Assembly: GCF_001636695.1 (NCBI RefSeq)
Contig: NZ_LGEL01000012.1
Coordinates: forward strand, 1-64,000
DNA from: Pedobacter panaciterrae
GTDB lineage: Bacteria > Bacteroidota > Bacteroidia > Sphingobacteriales > Sphingobacteriaceae
Direction of reading: 5' to 3'
DNA length: 64,000 nucleotides
Shown here one piece after another: positions 26,840 to 35,350 of this stretch. A model generated the notes under the pieces. It was given only the letters and a program-made list of their open reading frames with translations. It was not told the origin of the DNA and made no database searches. Position numbers and translations under genes: made by a program. Numbering within the stretch: the first letter of the stretch is position 1; each line of letters opens with the position of its first letter.

Positions 26840-27255
26840 ATTAAAGGATATTGCTAACTGGGTACATCCCAACAACCCATTCTCTATATCTTCTGATAAT
26901 TAAAAATAGATTCCGATTTAACCTTTGAACATATTGAGAAGCCTATAAAAGTCCAAAAACTGAAGCAATAATATCTTTGTGATCAAAAATATTATTTTAA
27001 ACACACTTCCTTGAATCAGTTCATACCCAACAAGTCCTAGCGACACTCAAATTGAGCATATGTCAAAAATGGGAATAAGTGGTATGGTCGGAAATAAGCT
27101 CTTTCTGAGCTATATTTTAGTTATAGATACAAAGAACCAAAAGTTTGGGCTCACTACGCCATTTTAACTTGATAGATTAGTAAATATAAACTAATTAAAT
27201 ATCTGTATATTAGACCATTTAAACTGCAACAACTCTCATTATAAAAATCATAGCA
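26840..27255. other. 416-bp intergenic stretch, no gene seen
   Basis: AT-rich sequence between the tRNA terminator and the AraC gene, with no supported reading frame on either strand. TATCTTTG at 26972-26979 fits a -7 element but is about 275 bp from the next gene. A small hairpin AGCTC-tttct-GAGCT lies near 27097-27111. I found no repeat of the tRNA 3' end that would mark an integration site. Confidence 0.5.
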
Positions 27256-28092
27256 ATGGAGATTACATACTATAAAGTGCATCCGGCTTTGAGAGAATAT
27301 GTGGAATTAATTTTTACCATGAGCAGGGATAGTTTGGGAAACGGCTATTTTTCACAAACAGCTTTGCCTAATCATGATTGCTACCTGAGCTTCGAATACG
27401 ATACAGACTTTGGCATCAAAAAGCGTAACAGTCACAAAGTTTTGCCCTTTCTTCTAACCACAATTATACCTCCTCAATTAGACTGTAGTGAAATCAGGGG
27501 AACAAGCCTTAAAGCCATTATAGTAAAATTTAAACATACAGGTTTTTTCAGAATGTTTAAGGTGCCCATCCAGCTGTTTAAAAATGAGTGCCATAACGGA
27601 AAGGATGTTTTAAATAAAGAATTTGCTGATGTGTACGACAGAATGATGACTACGGATAGCTTATCGGCTAAGCTAAAGTTTGTTGAAGGTTTCCTGTTAA
27701 AAAAGGTACCCAATGCCGATCCTTACAGGTCCATTGACTATGCCGTAGAGTCCCTGTTGTTTGGCTGTGGAAATACCCCAATTGAAAACCTGGCTTCAAA
27801 TGCCTGCATGAGTATAAGGCAGTTGGAAAGAAAATTTATAGAGCGTTTGGGCTTATCGCCTAAACAATATTCTAAATTTATCCGCTTTACCAATGCCCAC
27901 CGCATGAAAAGTTTGTTTCCAGACATTAGCTGGGGTGATATTGCTATACGTTGCGGTTATTTTGACCAGATGCACATGATCCACGATTTTAAATCAATAG
28001 CGGCATGCAATCCCCGCCAATTTCATATAGATATTTCGAACTCCAATATTTTGCTTTTTCCAACAAATGTCCCTCCTCATCAAAATATTTAA
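27256..28092 (+). CDS. AraC-family transcriptional regulator
   Basis: 278-residue regulator. The C-terminal third (about 170-265) holds the two AraC HTH motifs: PIENLASNACMSIRQLERKF and the second-helix region ISWGDIAIRCGYFDQMHMIHDF. The N-terminal half resembles the small domain (DUF6597-like) seen in many Bacteroidota AraC proteins and is probably a ligand or partner domain. No target is obvious. It converges with the next AraC gene, 74 bp away. Confidence 0.85.
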   Translation: MEITYYKVHPALREYVELIFTMSRDSLGNGYFSQTALPNHDCYLSFEYDTDFGIKKRNSHKVLPFLLTTIIPPQLDCSEIRGTSLKAIIVKFKHTGFFRMFKVPIQLFKNECHNGKDVLNKEFADVYDRMMTTDSLSAKLKFVEGFLLKKVPNADPYRSIDYAVESLLFGCGNTPIENLASNACMSIRQLERKFIERLGLSPKQYSKFIRFTNAHRMKSLFPDISWGDIAIRCGYFDQMHMIHDFKSIAACNPRQFHIDISNSNILLFPTNVPPHQNI

Positions 28093-28166
28093 CTCGTAAT
28101 GAACTACATAAGCATCATTTAGGCAGTCATCCAATACCAATAGGTTTACAAGATATTTATGTTAAA

Positions 28167-28955
28167 CTACACTCTCGACATTATTTTAAATTCGGTAGGC
28201 CTCATATTCGTCAATTGATGAAAATTATTACTGAATGCAGATATATTGGAATATCCAATCTCATAGGCGATTTCGGTCATATTAAGATCGCTATCTTTAA
28301 TCAATTCCATAGCCCGAATAATCCTCAACATTTTTACATACTGAATAAATGTGATGTGTAGTTTAGCCTGAAATAATCTTGTCAAACTTCTTATGCTCAT
28401 CCCCCATTCCGTGGCCATACGTTCTAAGGTAAGGTTTTCATTCAATTGGCTTCGTAGCTGACCAACAATAGCCTGGAGCCGCTGATCGTCAGTAGTGGGG
28501 AGTTGGATGGAAAACTTTTTAAGATTTTCTTTAGATAGCACGTTTCTTAGCGTTATTAAAAACTCGAATTCCCACGATCCTTTAAAATAATCACCATGCC
28601 ATTTTTCGCTAAAAGAAAGCATTTCAGCCAACAGTTTGCTAACGGGATAGATTCCCAATTCATTATAAAATCCACCTGAGATCCCACCCGGAAAATAAAT
28701 GTTTATGATATACAAATCCTGTGTATTAAACATCAGGTTATGGGAATAATTTTTCGGGATCCAGATATAATGATTGGACGGAATATAGAAATCCTTTTCG
28801 TCGGTTTGCAGGTAAGCAATCCCTCCAAAAACCAACAATAACTGAGCTTTATCATGTTGATGTGAAGGCAAACGCTGTTCGGTTTGCTGCCGCACCACCA
28901 GGATAGAGTCAGGATTCTGGTCAACACTTGTTACAAGTTGCTTAAGAATCTCCAT
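28167..28955 (-). CDS. AraC-family regulator with cupin-like N-terminal domain, divergent from an efflux operon
   Basis: 262-residue regulator. The N-terminal cupin-like sensor (about 15-120) includes RLPSHQHDKAQLLLVFGG and HYIWIPKNYSHNL. The C-terminal AraC HTH (about 165-260) includes TLERMATEWGMSIRSLTRLF and IAYEIGYSNISAFSNNFHQ. It is divergent from the TolC-HlyD-MFS operon with 73 bp between starts, the usual arrangement for a local regulator of an exporter. Confidence 0.87.
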   Translation of the reverse strand: MEILKQLVTSVDQNPDSILVVRQQTEQRLPSHQHDKAQLLLVFGGIAYLQTDEKDFYIPSNHYIWIPKNYSHNLMFNTQDLYIINIYFPGGISGGFYNELGIYPVSKLLAEMLSFSEKWHGDYFKGSWEFEFLITLRNVLSKENLKKFSIQLPTTDDQRLQAIVGQLRSQLNENLTLERMATEWGMSIRSLTRLFQAKLHITFIQYVKMLRIIRAMELIKDSDLNMTEIAYEIGYSNISAFSNNFHQLTNMRPTEFKIMSRV

Positions 28956-29014
28956 ATGGCCGAATATAACAAATATTAGGCTAATTATATAAAATGACTA
29001 TTTACAAGTATGGA

Positions 29015-29022
29015 TAATTTTG
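29015..29022 (+). promoter_or_regulatory. -7 element of the tripartite efflux operon
   Basis: TAATTTTG matches TAnnTTTG and ends only 6 bp before the TolC ATG at 29029, so the transcript may start at or next to the start codon. It overlaps an in-frame TTG at 29020, which argues against that codon being the start. Confidence 0.5.
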
Positions 29023-29028
29023 CTTCAC

Positions 29029-30363
29029 ATGAAAAGATATAAATCAATTCCAATTCTGGGAGCAATACTGCTAATATTCGCCCAATCTCTCCATGCCCAG
29101 GATGCAGAAACTACCCAGGCATTGAGTTTGGAAGAAATATGGAAAGTAGCCGAAAAGAATAATCACCAACTAAAACTATCAGATCTAAATCTTCAGCAAA
29201 GTAATTTAGAAGTACTTGAAGCAAAAGACCGTCTGCTACCGGAAATTTCAATAGGTGGAGACTTAAAACTCAATACTAAATTTCTGATTTACGATAATGG
29301 ATTATTCTCATCTCCGCAAGATGTTCCTGTAAAAGGTTATGGCTACGGAGTAGGATACAACTTAAATTTTAACCTCTTCAACGGTGGTAAAGACAGAAGA
29401 AATATCAAGATGAAACAGGAAGAAGATACACGCAGGCATTATGAAGTCGATTTGCAAAAGCATAGTGTAAAATACAATGTTGCTATCGCTTATTTCGATC
29501 TGTATAAATATGAGCACTTCCGTGATTTTCTTACTGCAGAAATAGTTGCTGAGAAAAAACAACTATCGCTAATCGAAAGCTTGCACAAGAACGGAATTGT
29601 GCTTAAAAGTGATGTATTGAGAACCTCGGTTAAATTATCACAGTTGGAATTAAGCCTTTCAGATATTAAAAAGAAAATTGAAGTTACCAAACAACGTCTC
29701 AACATCCTGATGGGGCGCGATAGCGAAACGGAATTATATATTTACTATCGAGCCGATTTTGAAATGGAGGATACTAAAGATTCTAATTATGCTGATTACG
29801 TAGCTATTGCACTCCACCAATCGCCAGAGTATAAGATAGTCAATAGCGACATCAAATTGAGTGAGATAAATATCAAGCAAATTAAAGCTACGTTGTTACC
29901 TAAATTTTTCTTGTACTCCAATTACAATTATACCTATCCGCAGATCTCATTTTATCCTTATTCGAATGATTTATGGGGATTTGGGCAAACAGGAATCAAG
30001 ATGCAGTTTTCTATTGATAATTTATACAAAAGCAAACATTCCATTGCACGTGCTCAGGTCGCAAATAATCAGGCAAAAGAAAAAGCAGACATTAAAAAGG
30101 ATGAAGTTTCAATTCAGGTAAAAGAAGCTTATTTACAACAGCAACAGGCTTTGGAAAGTGTAGAAACGGCAGAGAAAAATATCAATAAAACTACCGAAAC
30201 CGTTCGAGTCATCAGAAGCAGTTACCTGAATCAAGAATCACTTTTGACCGATCTTTTGGAGGCTGAAAATGCTTTGCTGGAGGCAAAATTTAACCTAACA
30301 ACTGCACAAACAAATTTAAAACTCAGTCATATCCGACTACTGGCAATCGTAGGAATTCTTTAA
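29029..30363 (+). CDS. TolC-family outer-membrane efflux protein
   Basis: About 444-residue outer-membrane channel of a tripartite exporter. A signal peptide ends near AQSLHAQDAE. Two outer-membrane-efflux repeats follow: the first around LSLEEIWKVAEKNNHQLKLSD through VAIAYFDLYKYEHF, the second around YVAIALHQSPEYKIVNSDIKL to the C terminus, with long heptad-rich helices. I took the ATG at 29029. The HlyD gene follows after 10 bp. Confidence 0.9.
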   Translation: MKRYKSIPILGAILLIFAQSLHAQDAETTQALSLEEIWKVAEKNNHQLKLSDLNLQQSNLEVLEAKDRLLPEISIGGDLKLNTKFLIYDNGLFSSPQDVPVKGYGYGVGYNLNFNLFNGGKDRRNIKMKQEEDTRRHYEVDLQKHSVKYNVAIAYFDLYKYEHFRDFLTAEIVAEKKQLSLIESLHKNGIVLKSDVLRTSVKLSQLELSLSDIKKKIEVTKQRLNILMGRDSETELYIYYRADFEMEDTKDSNYADYVAIALHQSPEYKIVNSDIKLSEINIKQIKATLLPKFFLYSNYNYTYPQISFYPYSNDLWGFGQTGIKMQFSIDNLYKSKHSIARAQVANNQAKEKADIKKDEVSIQVKEAYLQQQQALESVETAEKNINKTTETVRVIRSSYLNQESLLTDLLEAENALLEAKFNLTTAQTNLKLSHIRLLAIVGIL

Positions 30364-30373
30364 TACAAAAATT

Positions 30374-31420
30374 ATGAACAAAAATACAACAGATAAAATA
30401 ATCGTAACCCTAACCAAATGGTCTGGCATCGCCTTGCTTACAGTACTCATCATTTGGAGTGCAGTATATTTCTTAAAAGGGTACCATTATGAACAAACCA
30501 ATGATGCACAGATAGATGCATATTTATCACCTATAAATGCAAAGGTAGGTGGCTATATCAGCAAAATTTACTACAAAGACAATCAGCAGGTTCAAAAAGG
30601 AGATACACTTGCGGTTATTGAGCTTGATGAGTATGGACTAAAAAGAGATGCCGCATCAGCAGAACTGAGGAGTTCGCAGGCCAAATTGCCCATTTTGGCT
30701 GCTAACCAGAAAACACAAATCAAGAGTATCGAAGTCATAAGAGCACAGCTCGCAGGAGGAAAAGCGAAACTAAACCAGCAGCAAAGAGAATTCTACCGTT
30801 ATAAAAATCTATTGGCTGATGAATCGACCACAGAACAAAAATTTGAGAATGTCAGTACGTCGTTGGCTATCATGCAATCTGATTATGATCAGACAAAAGC
30901 TTCCTTACAGGTCGCTGAATCCAAACTAAATGATCTTGACGCGCAGCGTAACGCGATAGAGGCAGAAGTAAAAATCAAGGAAGCGCTACTGCAACGGCAG
31001 GAACTGGACATTAAATATACCGTAATCACCGCGCCTTTTGACGGGCATATAGGTAAAAAGACCATTCAGGAAGGGCAATTAATACAGCCAGGCCAGACAT
31101 TGGCATTTTTGGTGAACAAAACTGAAAAAAAATGGGTGATAGCGAACTTCAAGGAAACACAGATTGGCAATTTCAAGATTGGGCAACCAGTATCAATAGA
31201 AGTAGATGCTTTTCCAAATGAAAAACTTAGCGGAGTTATCGAATCTCTTTCTCCAACCACCGGTTCTCGTTATTCATTACTACCGCCAGATAACGCCACT
31301 GGTAATTTTGTTAAAATTACCCAACGTATTCCCGTCCGAATCAAGCTTACCGGCAGGCCCGAAAAATTAGTTAAACTCTCTGCGGGAATGAATGCCAATG
31401 TTTACGTTTTAAAAGATTAA
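30374..31420 (+). CDS. HlyD/EmrA-family membrane-fusion (adaptor) protein
   Basis: 348-residue periplasmic adaptor with one N-terminal membrane anchor (about 14-34). A split biotinyl-lipoyl half-motif precedes the coil (NAKVGGYISKIYYKDNQQVQKGD) and its partner follows it (ITAPFDGHIGKKTIQEGQLIQPG). A coiled-coil hairpin covers about 90-215 and a beta-barrel domain about 255-340. It links the MFS pump to TolC. It lies 10 bp after TolC and 2 bp before the MFS gene. Confidence 0.92.
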   Translation: MNKNTTDKIIVTLTKWSGIALLTVLIIWSAVYFLKGYHYEQTNDAQIDAYLSPINAKVGGYISKIYYKDNQQVQKGDTLAVIELDEYGLKRDAASAELRSSQAKLPILAANQKTQIKSIEVIRAQLAGGKAKLNQQQREFYRYKNLLADESTTEQKFENVSTSLAIMQSDYDQTKASLQVAESKLNDLDAQRNAIEAEVKIKEALLQRQELDIKYTVITAPFDGHIGKKTIQEGQLIQPGQTLAFLVNKTEKKWVIANFKETQIGNFKIGQPVSIEVDAFPNEKLSGVIESLSPTTGSRYSLLPPDNATGNFVKITQRIPVRIKLTGRPEKLVKLSAGMNANVYVLKD

Positions 31421-31422
31421 TC

Positions 31423-33012
31423 ATGCAGGCACATAAAATTCCCGTTTTCAAACCATGGGTATCCGAATGGATGGCAAGGTCTGTGATATTTGCCATTCTG
31501 ATGACTTGCCTGTTTAGTTTCGCCTTTTACAGCAGCCCTGTTACGGTAATGGGCTATTATGGCGTACAACCTACCGATGTTCAATATGGCATGATAGTTA
31601 TCTATGGCTCTACCGTAGCTTTTTTGGCACTGGATTTTCGAATTGTAAAGTATTTTGCGCCAAAAAAATATCTATTGATGGCAATCGCCATCAATGCGAT
31701 ATGTTCCGTCATCTGTTTTCATTCCAAAGATTGGACACTTTTTGTTATTTGCCAGTTTGTGCAAGGAATTACCTGTGCATTGATGTCAGGCATCGTTCTA
31801 CAACTCACTTTTCCAAGATTGCTGTCTACCCGTGCTCGAGTGATTGCGTATAGTCTCCTTTATGGAAGTATACAGATATCCGTTCCGTTTTATTCCATCT
31901 ATTCCAGTGTTGTACTTCATTTTTACGATTTCAATTGGCTATTTTATGGTTTCAATATAATGCTCATCATCCTGACATTTGTTGTGTTGCTGACGATGAA
32001 CAGCAAAGCAAGATTTACAAAAAAGATACCGCTTTATCAGGTGGATTGGCTAGGGTATCTGTTTTATATATCTTTTATCCTGATATTAGGATATATCTTG
32101 ATCTACGGACGGCAATTGGGCTGGTTTGACAGTCCGTTAATCGTTCTTCTGAGCTTTGGCAATTTAATTATCCTTATGCTATTTGTGATTAGAGAATCGA
32201 AGCTTAAACGACCATTGATCAACCTAGAAATTTTCAAGGTTAAGAATTTTGTCATTGGTCTGCTACTGCTTTTTTCATTTTACATTTTCAAAGGAAGTAC
32301 CGGACTTGCTTATGGTTATCTAGAAGTCATTTTAGGCAATGATCCCCTTAGTACTATTCCGATATGGATTGCAGTAATTGCCGGAACCGTACTGAGTATG
32401 CTTGTTACCTCCCGATTTGTCTTGATGGGCTTTAACCTGATAAGGATTATCATAGTAGGTTTTGGGTTTATGGCTTTGTATTATGCCTATATGATACTTT
32501 TTGTTTCTGTACAGGGAGAAACAATTAACTTCATCCTGCCTATGTTTATCTATGGTGTTGCAACAGGAGTTTTATTTGTTCCAATTGTTTCATTTACCAG
32601 CTCCGCAGCACCACCAAAGATTGCGTTAAATGCATCACTTGTGGGAATATTTGCGAGGTTCACCGGCTTTACCGCGAGTTTGGCTCTTAATAACGAAATT
32701 CAATTATTTTCCAAATCTGCAGTTAGGGAAAAGCTTCGGGAAACAATAACCGAAACTAACCCACAATTGCCTGTTACCCTACTGGATATTCAAGACAACT
32801 ATATAAATGCAGGCAGCGATATTTATACAGCAAAAGGAGTTTCAGGAGCGTATTTTAATAAACTAGTGGGGCAACAAATATTGGCGCGTGCTACGCGGGA
32901 TTATTATGATCTGATGCTTGTGGGTTTAGTTTTCATCGTTGCCATTCTTCTTTTTTCACCGCAGATTCAAAAGGTTGTTTTAAGGTTAAAAAGGGGAACT
33001 ATTCCTTACTAG
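31423..33012 (+). CDS. MFS transporter, DHA2 (EmrB-like) family
   Basis: 529-residue inner-membrane pump with about 14 predicted helices, as in EmrB-type drug:proton antiporters. FVQGITCALMSGIVLQLTF corresponds to the motif region of helix 4 and YQVDWLGYLFYISFILILGYIL to the central helices. It is the last gene of the TolC-HlyD-MFS operon, giving a complete efflux path across both membranes. Substrate is unknown; the divergent cupin-AraC protein is the likely regulator. Confidence 0.88.
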   Translation: MQAHKIPVFKPWVSEWMARSVIFAILMTCLFSFAFYSSPVTVMGYYGVQPTDVQYGMIVIYGSTVAFLALDFRIVKYFAPKKYLLMAIAINAICSVICFHSKDWTLFVICQFVQGITCALMSGIVLQLTFPRLLSTRARVIAYSLLYGSIQISVPFYSIYSSVVLHFYDFNWLFYGFNIMLIILTFVVLLTMNSKARFTKKIPLYQVDWLGYLFYISFILILGYILIYGRQLGWFDSPLIVLLSFGNLIILMLFVIRESKLKRPLINLEIFKVKNFVIGLLLLFSFYIFKGSTGLAYGYLEVILGNDPLSTIPIWIAVIAGTVLSMLVTSRFVLMGFNLIRIIIVGFGFMALYYAYMILFVSVQGETINFILPMFIYGVATGVLFVPIVSFTSSAAPPKIALNASLVGIFARFTGFTASLALNNEIQLFSKSAVREKLRETITETNPQLPVTLLDIQDNYINAGSDIYTAKGVSGAYFNKLVGQQILARATRDYYDLMLVGLVFIVAILLFSPQIQKVVLRLKRGTIPY

Positions 33013-33108
33013 ATCGAATGCAATCCATCATCAATAATTAACCCAGCCATACAAGAGTTTTTTTACACCAATGTGAAACCTTATTAGCGACTAAATTGTT
33101 TAAATAAT

Positions 33109-34095
33109 ATGAAAGCAATTGCAAAAATAGTTGTACTGCTATTGGTAATATGCATGGCACAACAAAACACGTTCGCTCAGATAAGCATTTCTGTTAGAAT
33201 TGCCCCCCCATCATTACCCATTTATACACAACCAGAATGTCCCGTTGATGGCTATATGTGGCAGCCGGGCTATTGGGCATATGACAATGTAGATGGTTAT
33301 TACTGGGTTCCAGGAACTTGGGTAGCTCCTCCCCGTCTCGGTTTGTATTGGACACCAGCGTATTGGGGTTATAGCGGTGGCGTATATGGATTTTATGCGG
33401 GATATTGGGGCCCTCGTGTTGGATATTATGGAGGTATAAACTACGGAGGCGGCTATTATGGAAATGGGTATAATGGCGGTAGATGGGACAATGGCAGGTT
33501 CCGTTACAACACAGCTGCAGTGCGGGTCAACACAACTATAATACGCAACACCTATATTGACCGTTCTGTAGTTGTTAATAATAGCAACAGAGTAAGCTTT
33601 AATGGTCCTGGCGGCGTAACTGCAAAACCAAGAGCCCAGGATCGATTGCCCGTGAAAGATCGTATCCAACCAACCTCTAGCCAGATTTCACATCAAACGG
33701 CTGCTAGAAACGACAGGAGTTCCTTTGCAAAAGTCAACAACGGACGTCCGGCAACACCAGCAATTAGCCGTCCTTCGGTTAACAATAATCGAACACCGTC
33801 ATCTCGTCCAGCTGCGGCAAATCAACAGCAAGCAAGACCACAGCGTAATGCGCAGCAAGTGCAGTCTCAAAAACAACAGCAGGCAGAACATCAAAATCCA
33901 ATTCAAAAGGAACAAAGGGTCCCTCAACAGCAGCAGGCCAAGCCACAAGCCAAACCTCAGAGACAACCGCAACAACAGGCCAGGCCGCAAGCACAGCCTC
34001 AAAGACAACAACAGCGGGCACCTCAACAGCAAAGAGCACCTAAGGAGCAACGTCCTGTTGAAGAAAAACGTGAAGGTGGTGGAGAGCATCATTAA
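33109..34095 (+). CDS. Exported YXWGXW-repeat protein with Gln/Pro/Arg-rich tail
   Basis: 328-residue exported protein (signal peptide ending near QNTFAQISI). Three aromatic repeats of the YXWGXW type lie at about 45-85 (YMWQPGYW, YYWVPGTW, LYWTPAYW), followed by a Gly/Tyr-rich stretch (about 88-130). The C-terminal third (about 235-328) is low complexity, dominated by Gln, Pro and Arg, and probably disordered. The family is often found in cell-envelope proteins of unknown role. It starts 96 bp after the MFS gene and ends at a terminator. Confidence 0.8.
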   Translation: MKAIAKIVVLLLVICMAQQNTFAQISISVRIAPPSLPIYTQPECPVDGYMWQPGYWAYDNVDGYYWVPGTWVAPPRLGLYWTPAYWGYSGGVYGFYAGYWGPRVGYYGGINYGGGYYGNGYNGGRWDNGRFRYNTAAVRVNTTIIRNTYIDRSVVVNNSNRVSFNGPGGVTAKPRAQDRLPVKDRIQPTSSQISHQTAARNDRSSFAKVNNGRPATPAISRPSVNNNRTPSSRPAAANQQQARPQRNAQQVQSQKQQQAEHQNPIQKEQRVPQQQQAKPQAKPQRQPQQQARPQAQPQRQQQRAPQQQRAPKEQRPVEEKREGGGEHH

Positions 34096-34102
34096 TAAAA
34101 CG

Positions 34103-34138
34103 AAAAAGAGGTATACTATTGTAAGCCTCTTTTTTTTT
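34103..34138 (+). terminator. Terminator after the YXWGXW gene
   Basis: AAAAAGAGG (34103-34111) pairs with CCTCTTTTT (34126-34134), followed by further T. It lies 8 bp past the stop codon. Confidence 0.75.
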
Positions 34139-34192
34139 GCTGATAGAAGCAAGATATATTCAAAAATAATAAAGCATCTTGATATCAAGATT

Positions 34193-34312
34193 ATGACCTG
34201 GAGCCTTAGAGCATTTCTACTGGTAATGGCGGGTCTGCTTTTCGTATCTATTTTTGCCTTGCCAATAGCCTTTGCCGTAGATGGATATTTTGGTAATGCA
34301 ACACATCGATAA
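34193..34312 (+). CDS. Possible 39-residue membrane peptide
   Basis: Short reading frame beginning MTWSLRAFLLVMAGLLFV with one hydrophobic helix (about 5-29) and a short polar tail (DGYFGNATHR). It is independent of the overlapping longer frame that runs antiphase through the YXWGXW gene. It has no recognised family. It sits after a terminator, and its stop codon touches the left arm of a 14-bp palindrome. Coding status is uncertain. Confidence 0.35.
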   Translation: MTWSLRAFLLVMAGLLFVSIFALPIAFAVDGYFGNATHR

Positions 34313-34346
34313 ATATCTCAAAATAATATCTAATTTTGAGATATTT
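34311..34346. promoter_or_regulatory. 14-bp perfect palindrome with embedded -7 element
   Basis: AAATATCTCAAAAT (34311-34324) and ATTTTGAGATATTT (34333-34346) are perfect complements with an 8-nt spacer. TAATTTTG (34331-34338), a TAnnTTTG -7 match for the next gene, overlaps the right arm. It could be an operator covering the promoter of the gene at 34361, or an AT-rich terminator of the small frame upstream. Confidence 0.5.
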
Positions 34347-34360
34347 AAAATAGAAAGTCA

Positions 34361-34711
34361 ATGCTGACAGAGCCAACAAAATCAGATAAAAAAGTTGCAC
34401 AGAAGCTAATTTCAATTGCCCTGCAACGAGAGGTACAAACCATACTGAACGAATATTTTGAACTCCTGCAAAAATGGAAAAATGAAACCCCAGAAGACAG
34501 CAGAGGCACTTACAATGCGCATTACAAAACCGTAAGAGAAAACAACAAATACCTGACCCAACAATACGACATGTTAAGGCCAGCTTGGTATTTTGATGCC
34601 ATAACAAATCTACTCGCAAATAAAATCCTAACAGAACACGATTTAGCAGACTTTTCAGACCAGGTAAAAAATGAACTTATAACGTTGGCAAAAAGACGCA
34701 AAGAATATTAA
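34361..34711 (+). CDS. Hypothetical protein, helical
   Basis: 116-residue protein I do not recognise. It is charged and largely helical (for example LQREVQTILNEYFELLQKWKNE), with no signal peptide, membrane segment or cysteine. The central part (NAHYKTVRENNKYLTQQYD) is rich in polar residues. It stands alone between the palindrome above and the LuxR remnant on the other strand. Confidence 0.6.
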   Translation: MLTEPTKSDKKVAQKLISIALQREVQTILNEYFELLQKWKNETPEDSRGTYNAHYKTVRENNKYLTQQYDMLRPAWYFDAITNLLANKILTEHDLADFSDQVKNELITLAKRRKEY

Positions 34712-34778
34712 GCTTTTCAGATAGAAGGTCAACCAATACATATATAATTAGTCAGTCTTGCCCTAATCACATTTTATT

Positions 34779-35030
34779 CTAAATAATCATGTTTTTAACA
34801 GCGCACGAAAGCGCTTCTACTATATTACTAACACCTAAACGCTCAAAGATTCGCCTCCTGTAGTATTTCACTGTATCAGAAGAAACATATATCTTTTCGG
34901 CAATCTGGTTAATTGTTAAACCCTGTGCATGCAGCCGCAAAATCTCTACCTCCCTGTTGCTCGGCCTCGGTTTCTCTGATTTACGCCAAAAACTATTTTC
35001 TATACTGAGTTCCCACGTTTCGTCAGTGCC
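34779..35030 (-). pseudogene. C-terminal remnant of a LuxR-type regulator
   Basis: The minus strand encodes about 83 codons ending at TAG (34779-34781) with an intact LuxR-type HTH: PSNREVEILRLHAQGLTINQ, then QIAEKIYVSSDTVKYYRRR and IFERLGVSNIVEALS. Upstream the frame is closed by TAA (35031-35033) before any start codon, so the sensor part of the gene is missing. A cluster of REP-like repeats begins about 30 bp further upstream. The homology is clear; how the 5' part was lost is inferred. Confidence 0.8.
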
Positions 35031-35059
35031 TTATTTAATCAATCTGTTACCTTAGCCTT

Positions 35060-35151
35060 CATCCCGAGGAACCGAGGAATTTCTTGCTTATGATAATTTG
35101 CTTCGCGGCCCCTTAATGATCAAGGGATCTCTCCTATCGTCGAGATAACGG
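35060..35151. repeat. REP-like element, copy 3
   Basis: Left end CATCCCGAGGAACCGAGGAA, middle TTCGCGGCCCCTTAA, right end CAAGGGATCTCTCC then TATCGTCGAGATAACGG. Its right half matches copies 1 and 2; its left half is a diverged arm, so the stem is imperfect. It is paired with copy 4. Confidence 0.85.
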
Positions 35152-35170
35152 AAGGTTTTAACCATCCTAA

Positions 35171-35219
35171 CCGTCCTTCATTTTCCTAGCCGTCCTTCAT
35201 CTTCTTAACCGTCATCCCG
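35171..35219. repeat. 19-bp phased short repeats between copies 3 and 4
   Basis: CCGTCCTTCAT occurs at 35171 and 35190, and CCGTCATCC at 35209, each 19 bp apart. CCGTC is the outer word of the REP elements read from its left end, so this looks like a second tandem expansion of REP ends. Confidence 0.6.
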
Positions 35220-35304
35220 AGGAACCGAGGGATCTCTTGCTTATGATAATTTTACTTCGCGGCCCCTTAATATCAAGGGATCTCTCCTATCGTCGAGATG
35301 ACGG
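35211..35304. repeat. REP-like element, copy 4
   Basis: Near copy of copy 3 (same left arm GTCATCCCGAGGAACCGAGG, same middle TTCGCGGCCCCTTAA, same right arm ending in CGTCGAGATGACGG). A 15-bp direct duplication follows at 35311-35325 and 35326-35340 (CATCTTCGTGACTGT and a variant). Confidence 0.85.
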
Positions 35305-35350
35305 CAGGTTCATCTTCGTGACTGTCATCTTAGTGACTGCTGACGGTAGC

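Noticed and set aside
26618-27255. tRNA-Lys as attachment site of an integrated element
   Set aside because: No integrase gene and no repeated 3' tRNA fragment was found downstream in the window.
28005-28361. 118-codon plus-strand frame between the two AraC genes
   Set aside because: It overlaps both AraC genes, and its sequence is the shadow of their HTH regions.
33799-34188. Minus-strand Leu-rich frame opposite the YXWGXW tail
   Set aside because: It is the complement of CAG/CAA/CCN-rich repeats, which gives Leu/Trp/Gly-rich antisense frames without being a gene.
33725-34192. Long plus-strand frame overlapping the YXWGXW gene, leading into the 39-residue frame
   Set aside because: It follows the Gln/Arg-rich low-complexity region out of frame; its composition is biased and only the last 39 codons look independent.
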